A stretch of 16,333 nt of DNA, taken from NCBI GenBank assembly GCA_903944755.1, contig CAJATB010000119.1:1-16333 (forward strand), read 5' to 3'. The notes under the pieces were generated by a model. That model ran no database searches. It was not told the origin of the DNA and worked only from the letters and a program-made list of their open reading frames with translations. The position numbers were made by a program, and so were the translations under genes. This DNA comes from an uncultured Bacteroidota bacterium (GTDB lineage: Bacteria > Bacteroidota > Bacteroidia > Chitinophagales > Chitinophagaceae). Shown one piece after another: positions 7,782 through 14,319 of this stretch. Positions within the stretch are counted from its first letter, which is position 1, and each line of letters begins with the position of its first letter.

Positions 7782-7789
7782 CAAAGATA
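7782..7789 (-). promoter_or_regulatory. Predicted -7 promoter element for dxs
   Basis: On the minus strand this reads TATCTTTG, an exact TAnnTTTG match and identical to the element before the transketolase gene. It ends 55 bases before the dxs ATG, giving a leader of about 50 bases. No clear -33 TTG is seen. Confidence 0.55.
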
Positions 7790-7862
7790 AATAGGGGCTA
7801 CCGCATACCTACCTAATTTGCCACTAGTCCTAAATTAGCGAGCTCGAAGCCGTATATTGAAG

Positions 7863-7870
7863 TAAATTTG
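7863..7870 (+). promoter_or_regulatory. Predicted -7 promoter element for the sensor kinase operon, 5 bases from ATG
   Basis: TAAATTTG is an exact TAnnTTTG match separated from the ATG by only AGTAG. Since transcription in this phylum starts a few bases after this element, the mRNA would have almost no 5' leader. Confidence 0.5.
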
Positions 7871-7875
7871 AGTAG

Positions 7876-8988
7876 ATGAAAAAACTTCACTCCTCCTTTT
7901 ATTGGACTTGCCAGCTGGCAGGTTGGTTTAGCTATGGCCTAACCATCATATTTTTCTCCTATATCCTTGATAAGCAGTTAAGTCCTATTTTTTATCCTAG
8001 AATGGCTATTAATATTGTCCTTGGGTTACTAATCACGCATTTATTAAGGACCGCAATGTTGCGTTTTGGAATGCGCCCGCCAATGACATCGAATAAGTGG
8101 TGGAAGTTGTTTTTCCTATTTGTTGTATCGTCGATTTTATACAGTGCATTGGCTAGTTTTATTTTTGAAATTTTCAAGTTGTATGATGCTGGTAAATCAA
8201 TGACAAACTATTCTTTGCCCGATTTATCCATTCAACAAATTGCACAAGACTGGCGTTCCGCAAGAGTAGTAAAAAGGTTTTTAATAAGTTTAATATTTGA
8301 CACGCCAATTTTATTAATATGGATGTCTGTTTATATTCTTTGGCATTATATTGAATTTTCAAATGCAGAAGAAATTCAAAAAATTAAACTAGAAAGTACG
8401 ATTAAGGAACTGCAACTTAAAACCATTAAGTCGCAAATTAATCCACACTTTATATTTAATGCACTAAATAGCATTCGAGCATTGGTGGACGAAAATCCAA
8501 TACGTGCAAGACAAGCCATAACCGAGTTAAGTAATATTTTACGTAGCAGTATATTAGTGGATAAAGTAGAAATAGCTCCTTTCGAAAAAGAATTAAATAT
8601 TGTAAAAGATTATTTAGCACTCGAATACATTCGTTTCGAAGACCGACTTAAAATAGAATATGATATAGACTCGAATACACTTGTCAATCAAATGCCTCCC
8701 ATGATGCTACAAACCCTTGTAGAAAATGCTATAAAACATGGACTAGGAAAGCATGCGGGAGACTGCACTATAAAAATTAGTTCTAAATACGAAGCACAGA
8801 AACATGTGCTAGTAGTTGAAAATACAGGGCACTTAGAAGCAGAGGAACAAGGAGGATTTGGCTTAAAAAGTACGAGGGACAGGCTAAATATTTTGTACCG
8901 AGGCAATGCTCAATTTGATATTTACCAGGGCCTTCCTGATGTAGTAACCGCAAAATTAGTTATCCCAATTTCAAATTTAAAAAACTAG
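7876..8988 (+). CDS. LytS/YehU-type membrane sensor histidine kinase
   Basis: This 370-residue protein is a sensor kinase of the His_kinase (LytS-like) family. About four hydrophobic segments fall at residues 12-31, 42-60, 77-100 and 136-158. Then comes a short linker helix and the phospho-acceptor motif SQINPHFIFNALNSI, with His191. The ATP-binding half shows the N-box LVENAIKHG (Asn284) and a G-box GGFGL (326-330). No periplasmic sensing domain of size is present, so the signal is probably sensed in or near the membrane. Its partner regulator starts three bases after its stop, so they form an operon. Homologous pairs control diverse targets in Bacteroidota, and the flanking genes give no clear hint of the target here. 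Confidence 0.93.
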   Translation: MKKLHSSFYWTCQLAGWFSYGLTIIFFSYILDKQLSPIFYPRMAINIVLGLLITHLLRTAMLRFGMRPPMTSNKWWKLFFLFVVSSILYSALASFIFEIFKLYDAGKSMTNYSLPDLSIQQIAQDWRSARVVKRFLISLIFDTPILLIWMSVYILWHYIEFSNAEEIQKIKLESTIKELQLKTIKSQINPHFIFNALNSIRALVDENPIRARQAITELSNILRSSILVDKVEIAPFEKELNIVKDYLALEYIRFEDRLKIEYDIDSNTLVNQMPPMMLQTLVENAIKHGLGKHAGDCTIKISSKYEAQKHVLVVENTGHLEAEEQGGFGLKSTRDRLNILYRGNAQFDIYQGLPDVVTAKLVIPISNLKN

Positions 8989-8991
8989 GGT

Positions 8992-9723
8992 ATGTCCATA
9001 AAAGCAATTATCATAGACGATGAAAGGTTGGCAAGAAATGAGCTAAAAAAATTATTGGAATTGCATCCCGAAATACAAGTGATAGAAGAAGCGAGTGGTG
9101 TAGATGAAGGCATAGAAAAAATTGATTTAACCAGGCCAGACTTGATTTTTTTGGATATACAAATGCCAGGGAAAACAGGGTTTGATTTATTGGCAGAATT
9201 AGAAAAAGCACCAAAAGTAATTTTCACAACAGCATATGATGAGTTTGCATTAAGAGCGTTTGAGGTAAACGCGTTAGATTATTTATTAAAGCCAATAGAC
9301 CCTAAAAGACTAGCGGATGCAATTCAAAAACTACAAGCAGAAATACAATTAGAACAGGCGAGTTTGTCGGGTAATCATCGAGGTCCATTAACTGAACTTG
9401 ACCAAGTATTTGTTAAGGATGGGGAACGTTGTTGGTTTGTGAAACTAGCCGAAATAAGGTTATTCGAAAGTGTAGGCAATTATGCAAAAGTTTATTTCTC
9501 AACTCATAAACCGCTTATTTTAAAGTCATTGAATTCATTAGAAGATAGGCTTGACGATCGCGTCTTTTTCAGAGCCAACAGAAAGCATATTATAAACTTG
9601 CATTGGATAGAAAAAATAGAACCTTATTTTAATGGAGGGTTGCTAGTTGAATTAAAAGGAGGAGAAAAAATAGAAATTAGTCGTCGCCAAACTGTGAAGT
9701 TTAAGGAAATGATGAGTTTCTAA
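8992..9723 (+). CDS. LytTR-family response regulator
   Basis: The 243-residue product has an N-terminal receiver domain (about residues 1-120) and a C-terminal LytTR DNA-binding domain (about 143-243). The receiver has the acidic pair Asp9-Asp10, the phosphorylation site Asp55 in LIFLDIQMPG, Thr79/Thr80 and Lys100 in LLKPID, so all catalytic positions are intact. The LytTR part shows EIRLFESVGNYAKVYF and the FFRANRKHIINLHWI block typical of this beta-rich domain, which binds paired direct repeats. It lies three bases after the kinase stop and is clearly its partner. It converges with the PcrB-type gene, only 15 bp separating the two stops. Confidence 0.95.
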   Translation: MSIKAIIIDDERLARNELKKLLELHPEIQVIEEASGVDEGIEKIDLTRPDLIFLDIQMPGKTGFDLLAELEKAPKVIFTTAYDEFALRAFEVNALDYLLKPIDPKRLADAIQKLQAEIQLEQASLSGNHRGPLTELDQVFVKDGERCWFVKLAEIRLFESVGNYAKVYFSTHKPLILKSLNSLEDRLDDRVFFRANRKHIINLHWIEKIEPYFNGGLLVELKGGEKIEISRRQTVKFKEMMSF

Positions 9724-9738
9724 AGCAAGCTAATTAAA

Positions 9739-10488
9739 TTATTTATTCAAGCTATGTATTGCATTTGCAATAGCCTTAATTAAGGATGGGTCTTTTTCAA
9801 TAGCGTTTCCTACTACAATAATATCAGCTCCTGCCACACAGTTTGCAAGTGCCTTCTCGGGGGTAGTGATACCACCACCAACTACTAGTGGAATTTGAAT
9901 ATTTTTTGCTACTTGTTGAATCATTTCTGTCGGGATAGCATGCTGAGCTCCACTGCCAGCGTCCATATAAATAAGTTTCAATCCAAGCATTTCTCCCGCC
10001 ATTGCGGTGCAAGTGGCAATGTCGTTTTTGTTTGCGGGTATTGGGTTTGTATTAGATATGTAAGAAACAGTGGTTGGAGTGCCGCCATTAATTAGCATGT
10101 ACCCAACAGGTATAATTTCAAGCCCACTTTGTTTTACAAAAGGGGCGCTAATTACATGCTGCCCAATTAAAAGCTCGGGGTTCCTTCCGGAAATCAAGGA
10201 TAGGTATAATAAAGCGTCTGCTTTTGGCGTAATTTGGTCAGGAGAGCCAGGAAACAGAATAACAGGAATAGCACAGTGTTGTTTTATAATAGCTACAATA
10301 TGGTCTAAGGTATTAGTAACCACTAAGCTTCCTCCAACGAAAAAGAAGTCCACTTTAGCTTCCAATGCAATAGCAATGGTTTTCAATAAAAGGGCGTCAT
10401 TAATTTTGTCAGGGTCAATTAATACAGCAAACGCTTTATTCGACTGGGCCTTGTTCTTGACAATTTTATCGTATGTTTCTTGCTTCAT
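9739..10488 (-). CDS. Group II geranylgeranylglyceryl/heptaprenylglyceryl phosphate synthase (PcrB/GGGPS family)
   Basis: This 249-residue TIM-barrel enzyme should join a long prenyl diphosphate to sn-glycerol 1-phosphate through an ether bond, the first committed reaction of archaeal-type lipid making, which also occurs in some bacteria. Family motifs are visible in order: VLIDPDK (22-28), VGGS (51-54), SGRNP (100-104), PVGYMLINGG (127-136), YMDAGSGA (174-181), VVGGGIT (202-208) and VVGNAIEK (225-232). The full set of phosphate-binding glycine motifs suggests an active enzyme. The length and sequence resemble the group II type known from Bacteroidota rather than the shorter Bacillus PcrB. 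The prenyl donor (C20 or C35) cannot be read from the sequence. It is a single gene, divergent from nrdJ and convergent with the LytTR regulator. The physiological role in Bacteroidota is unclear. Confidence 0.92.
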   Translation of the reverse strand: MKQETYDKIVKNKAQSNKAFAVLIDPDKINDALLLKTIAIALEAKVDFFFVGGSLVVTNTLDHIVAIIKQHCAIPVILFPGSPDQITPKADALLYLSLISGRNPELLIGQHVISAPFVKQSGLEIIPVGYMLINGGTPTTVSYISNTNPIPANKNDIATCTAMAGEMLGLKLIYMDAGSGAQHAIPTEMIQQVAKNIQIPLVVGGGITTPEKALANCVAGADIIVVGNAIEKDPSLIKAIANAIHSLNK

Positions 10489-10528
10489 TTCATATAGGCT
10501 TGTAGGGTACTACATTTCTTAGGATTCC

Positions 10529-10536
10529 CAAAAATA
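10529..10536 (-). promoter_or_regulatory. Predicted -7 promoter element for the PcrB-type gene
   Basis: On the minus strand this reads TATTTTTG, an exact TAnnTTTG match, ending 40 bases before the ATG at 10488. No TTG -33 partner is evident. Confidence 0.45.
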
Positions 10537-10684
10537 TTGATTTTTAATGCTAATATGGATGCCTTATTCATTTATTACAAAAAAAACGTATAATAAAAGA
10601 TTTTATTTCCTCAGAAACTAACATTGCATGGGGATAATTCACGCAAATCAATAGGGTCGTGGGGTTTGTATTAATCCACTATCC

Positions 10685-10693
10685 TTATCCACA
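10685..10693 (+). promoter_or_regulatory. Perfect DnaA-box match upstream of nrdJ
   Basis: TTATCCACA fully matches the DnaA-box consensus TTATNCACA. It is 117 bases before the nrdJ ATG. DnaA is known to regulate the class I nrdAB operon in E. coli, so a box before a reductase gene is plausible as a link to replication. A single 9-mer can also occur by chance. Confidence 0.4.
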
Positions 10694-10759
10694 ATCTGTT
10701 GATATTTCAGTTAAGGAAGTTTGGATTCAGAAGGATATTTTCGTATACCCAATAAGGTT

Positions 10760-10777
10760 TTTCAAATCTTGTTGAAA
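10760..10777. repeat. TTTCAA/TTGAAA inverted repeat in the nrdJ leader
   Basis: TTTCAA (10760-10765) and TTGAAA (10772-10777) are perfect inverted copies with a six-base spacer, 33 bases before the nrdJ ATG. It could be a dimeric repressor site or a weak RNA hairpin. There is no T run directly suited to termination. Confidence 0.3.
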
Positions 10778-10810
10778 TTTTACGACCAACCCTATAAATA
10801 GAATTATAAC

Positions 10811-13800
10811 ATGGCTAATCCAAAAGCAAAAAAAGGCTTGCAGTTTCAACGCCTTTTTACAAAAGAAAATCTAACTCCATTTGAACAATTTGAGTATGAC
10901 TACAGAGACAGTGTCATCAAAAATCCAAACGGCGAGAAAGTTTTTGAAATGACAAATGTAGAAGTGCCCAAGCAATGGAGCCAAATTGCTACGGATATTC
11001 TAGCCCAAAAATATTTTAGAAAAGCAGGTGTTCCTCAACCCGATGGTTCATTAGGAAGAGAAACGAGTGTTAAACAAGTTGCACATCGCATGGCCAATTG
11101 TTGGCGCGTATGGGGTGAGCGTTATGGTTATTTCGCAACTGCGAAGGACGCGCAAGTTTTCTACGAGGAATTAGTATACAGTATTTTAAACCAAGCTTGT
11201 GTACCCAACTCTCCACAATGGTTTAACACAGGATTGCATGAAAGCTATGGTATCACAGGTGGTGCACAGGGGCACTATTATGTTGATCCTAAGGACAAGC
11301 AATTAAAGCGTTCAACAAGTGCGTATGAGCGTCCTCAGCCGCATGCATGTTTTATTTTAAGTGTGAGTGATGATTTAGTGAACGAAGGTGGTATCATGGA
11401 TTTATGGACAAGAGAAGCAAGAATTTTTAAATATGGTTCTGGTGTTGGTACAAACTTCTCTCAAATTAGAGGAGCAAATGAAAAATTATCTGGCGGTGGT
11501 TCTTCAAGTGGCTTAATGAGCTTCTTGAAAATTGGTGACCGTGCTGCTGGTGCAATCAAATCAGGTGGAACAACACGTCGTGCTGCTAAAATGGTTTGTT
11601 TGGATTTAGACCATCCAGAAATCTTAGAATTCATAAACTGGAAAGTACAAGAAGAAGATAAAGTTGCTGCATTAGTAGCTGCTGGTTATGACAATGGTTA
11701 TGAAGGAGAAGCTTATGCAACTGTTTCAGGCCAAAATTCAAATAACTCGGTGCGTATTCCAAATAGCTTTTTTAAAGCATTATCAGAAGACGGTAACTGG
11801 GATTTAATTGCACGTACCGATGGTCGTGTGATGAAATCAATTCCTGCAAGAGAAGTTTGGGATCAAATTTCAAATGCAGCATGGCGTTGCGCGGATCCTG
11901 GAACACAATATGATACTACCATTAACGAATGGCATACTTGTCCTAAAGGCGGACGTATCAATGCGTCAAACCCTTGTTCAGAGTATATGTTCTTAGACAA
12001 TACTGCTTGTAACTTGGCTTCAATTAACTTGCGTAAATTCTTTAACGAAGACGACAATAGTTTCGATGTAACTGGTTTTGAATATACTACAAGATTATGG
12101 CAGACTGTATTAGAAGTATCTATTTTAATGGCGCAGTTCCCTTCTAAAGAAGTAGCACAATTATCTTACGACTACAGAACGACTGGTTTAGGTTTTGCGA
12201 ACTTAGGTTCTATGTTAATGGTAAGCGGTATTCCTTACGACAGCGAGGAGGCACGTGGTATTGCAGGTTCTATCAGTGCAATTATGACTGGTATAGCTTA
12301 CAAAACATCTGCTGAAATGGCTTCTTTCTTAGGCACTTTTGATAAGTACGAAGAAAATAAGGAAGATATGTTACGTGTTATGCGTAACCACCGTGCTGCA
12401 GCATATGATGCAGAAGGTGCTTATGTAGGTATAGAAATTAAGCCACAAGGAATCAAAGCTCAATTCACTCCTGATTATTTATTAACTGCAGCTACAAAAG
12501 CTTGGGATGATGCGGTTCAGTTAGGAGAAAAATATGGTTACAGAAATGCACAAACAACAGTAATTGCTCCAACAGGAACAATTGGCTTAGTAATGGATTG
12601 CGATACCACAGGTGTTGAACCAGATTTCGCTTTAGTGAAATTCAAGAAATTATCTGGCGGAGGTTATTTCAAAATTATTAACCAATCAGTGCCACAGGCA
12701 ATGAAGAACTTAAAGTACACTGCGCAACAACAAGACGATATTGTTAAATATGCAGTAGGTGCGGCAAGTTTCGAAGGTGCTCCATTTGTAAACCCTGCTG
12801 CTTTACTAGCGAAAGGATTTACACAAGAAGAAATAGATAAATTAAATGGTGCTGCGAAATCAGCATTTGAAATTGGATTTATATTTAACCGTTTCACATT
12901 GGGTGATGCATGTTTAACGCGTTTAGGATTCAAAGAAGCAGATTTTGCTGATTGGAATTTTAACTTGTTAGAAGAATTAGGATTCACTGATGACCAAATT
13001 GATGCTGCAAACGATTACGTATGCGGTACAATGACAGTAGAAGGTGCACCTCATTTGAAAGACGAACATTTAGCAATATTTGATTGTGCTAACAAATGTG
13101 GTAAAAAAGGAGAGCGTTATATTCATGCACATGGTCACATTAGAATGATGGCTGCTTGTCAACCATTCTTATCTGGTGCTATTTCTAAAACAATCAACTT
13201 GCCACATGAAGCAACAGTAGAAGAAATTGCTGATTGTTATTTAATGAGCTGGTCTTTAGGTTTAAAAGCAAATGCATTATACCGTGATGGTTCTAAATTA
13301 AGCCAACCATTAAGTAATAAGTCTGATAAGAAAAAGAAGACTGAAGGTGCTGAAGAAGAAACTGTAGAAGTAGCTTCTCAAATGGTAGACTTAGGAAACT
13401 TAACAGTAGACGAGTTATTAGAAGAAGTCCAAAAGCGTATGGCTGCATCAACTGATACTACATTCAAGCAACAACTAGCACGTATTGTTGAACGTAAATC
13501 GTTGCCTGCAAAACGAAGAGGTTTTACTCAAAAAGCAAGAATTGGCGGACAAGTATTATTCTTAAGAACTGGCGAATACAACGATGGTAAATTAGGAGAG
13601 GTATTTATTGATTTAGCAAAAGAAGGATCTACGCTTAGAAGCTTAATGAACTGTTTTGCAATTTCTATCTCTGTAGGTTTACAGTATGGTGTGCCATTGG
13701 AAGAATTTGTAGATAAATTTGTATTCACGAAATTCGAACCATCAGGAATGGTGGATCATCCAAATATTAAAACAACTACTTCAATTGTTGACTTTATATT

Positions 13801-14140
13801 CAGAGCACTTGCTTATGAGTACTTAGGTAGAACTGATTTAGTACATGTATTAGACAAGCCAACAGTTGAAAACTTAGGGGAGGAGGGCGACATTACCCTT
13901 GTGGGAAAGCCTGAGTTGAGTAGCATTCGCGTAACTGCGCCATCTGCTACTCCAGTGGCTGCAAAAGCAATTGTTGCTGCTGTTGCTGAAACCGCAGGAG
14001 GTTCAATGGACCAAGTAAATGCTGCTGCAAAAAGCATGCAAAGCGATGCGCCTGCATGTAGTACTTGTGGACATATTACTATCCGCAGCGGTACTTGTTA
14101 TAAATGTTTAAACTGCGGAACTAGCATGGGCTGTTCGTAA
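10811..14140 (+). CDS. nrdJ: Class II (adenosylcobalamin-dependent) ribonucleotide reductase
   Basis: NrdJ reduces ribonucleotides to deoxyribonucleotides, using a cobalamin-generated thiyl radical, so it works with or without oxygen. The 1109-residue product carries the ten-stranded barrel signatures: Cys180 in PHACFILSV, Asn387-Cys389-Glu391 in NPCSE, where Cys389 is the thiyl site, and Cys400 in NTACNLASINL, the partner of Cys180. A charged linker (SDKKKKTEGAEEETVE, about 836-853) leads to the TSCPD-type domain (about 885-1000, including IGGQVLFLRTGEY). The C-terminal tail has Cys1083, 1086, 1096, 1099, 1102 and 1108 in CSTC and CYKCLNCG patterns, a zinc-ribbon-like end typical of long class II enzymes. 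Codons look strongly biased (Arg CGT, Ala GCT, Gly GGT), which suggests high expression. It is a single gene with a long leader and ends at a strong terminator. Confidence 0.97.
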   Translation: MANPKAKKGLQFQRLFTKENLTPFEQFEYDYRDSVIKNPNGEKVFEMTNVEVPKQWSQIATDILAQKYFRKAGVPQPDGSLGRETSVKQVAHRMANCWRVWGERYGYFATAKDAQVFYEELVYSILNQACVPNSPQWFNTGLHESYGITGGAQGHYYVDPKDKQLKRSTSAYERPQPHACFILSVSDDLVNEGGIMDLWTREARIFKYGSGVGTNFSQIRGANEKLSGGGSSSGLMSFLKIGDRAAGAIKSGGTTRRAAKMVCLDLDHPEILEFINWKVQEEDKVAALVAAGYDNGYEGEAYATVSGQNSNNSVRIPNSFFKALSEDGNWDLIARTDGRVMKSIPAREVWDQISNAAWRCADPGTQYDTTINEWHTCPKGGRINASNPCSEYMFLDNTACNLASINLRKFFNEDDNSFDVTGFEYTTRLWQTVLEVSILMAQFPSKEVAQLSYDYRTTGLGFANLGSMLMVSGIPYDSEEARGIAGSISAIMTGIAYKTSAEMASFLGTFDKYEENKEDMLRVMRNHRAAAYDAEGAYVGIEIKPQGIKAQFTPDYLLTAATKAWDDAVQLGEKYGYRNAQTTVIAPTGTIGLVMDCDTTGVEPDFALVKFKKLSGGGYFKIINQSVPQAMKNLKYTAQQQDDIVKYAVGAASFEGAPFVNPAALLAKGFTQEEIDKLNGAAKSAFEIGFIFNRFTLGDACLTRLGFKEADFADWNFNLLEELGFTDDQIDAANDYVCGTMTVEGAPHLKDEHLAIFDCANKCGKKGERYIHAHGHIRMMAACQPFLSGAISKTINLPHEATVEEIADCYLMSWSLGLKANALYRDGSKLSQPLSNKSDKKKKTEGAEEETVEVASQMVDLGNLTVDELLEEVQKRMAASTDTTFKQQLARIVERKSLPAKRRGFTQKARIGGQVLFLRTGEYNDGKLGEVFIDLAKEGSTLRSLMNCFAISISVGLQYGVPLEEFVDKFVFTKFEPSGMVDHPNIKTTTSIVDFIFRALAYEYLGRTDLVHVLDKPTVENLGEEGDITLVGKPELSSIRVTAPSATPVAAKAIVAAVAETAGGSMDQVNAAAKSMQSDAPACSTCGHITIRSGTCYKCLNCGTSMGCS

Positions 14141-14188
14141 GTTTTAAATGCATCGGCCCTTTCTTCGAAAGTAGGGTTGTATAAGTTT

Positions 14189-14217
14189 CAAAAGGGCCCC
14201 ATAAAAGGGCCCTTTTG
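14189..14217. terminator. Strong hairpin terminator after nrdJ
   Basis: CAAAAGGGCCC (14189-14199) and GGGCCCTTTTG (14207-14217) form a perfect 11-bp stem with a seven-base loop. The stem's right arm carries the T run. It lies about 50 bases after the nrdJ stop. Confidence 0.88.
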
Positions 14218-14319
14218 TATTTCTGCAACCGTTCATAAAATCGCCTAAACAAAAATACTTTTCATTCATTTTTTTGATTAAATTTATTCTTTAATTTACC
14301 ATGCTAAAACGATTGACGT

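Larger units (their letters stand above)
10489..10810. promoter_or_regulatory. 322-bp divergent spacer between the PcrB-type gene and nrdJ
   Basis: This is the longest non-coding stretch in the window. It holds an exact TAnnTTTG match for the minus-strand gene (10529-10536), a perfect DnaA box (10685-10693), a 6-bp hairpin or operator-like repeat (10760-10777), and a distant 6-base complementarity between GGTCGT (10655-10660) and ACGACC (10782-10787). I see no exact TAnnTTTG for nrdJ; TATTTTCG (10736-10743) is one base off. I see no B12-box or other recognisable cobalamin riboswitch core, and no NrdR box pair. Confidence 0.5.

Noticed and set aside
10070..10522. 150-residue plus-strand open frame opposite the PcrB-type gene
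   Set aside because: It lies antisense to a gene with full family motifs and its translation resembles nothing I recognise; it is a by-product of that gene's codons.
10547..10621. A 24-codon open frame in the nrdJ leader beginning MLIWMPYSF
   Set aside because: It has no ribosome site, no recognisable leader-peptide feature such as a run of one amino acid, and frames of this length are expected by chance in AT-rich spacer DNA.
10523..10810. Cobalamin riboswitch before the B12-dependent reductase
   Set aside because: The length would allow one, but I could not find the conserved B12-box or the core helices by eye. A covariance search would settle it.
10640..10810. NrdR boxes before nrdJ
   Set aside because: No pair of sequences resembling ACAC-AT-rich-GTGT repeats is visible.
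14157..14176. Hairpin CTTTC/GAAAG just after nrdJ
   Set aside because: The 5-bp stem has a bulge if extended and no T run, and the much stronger hairpin at 14189-14217 explains termination.
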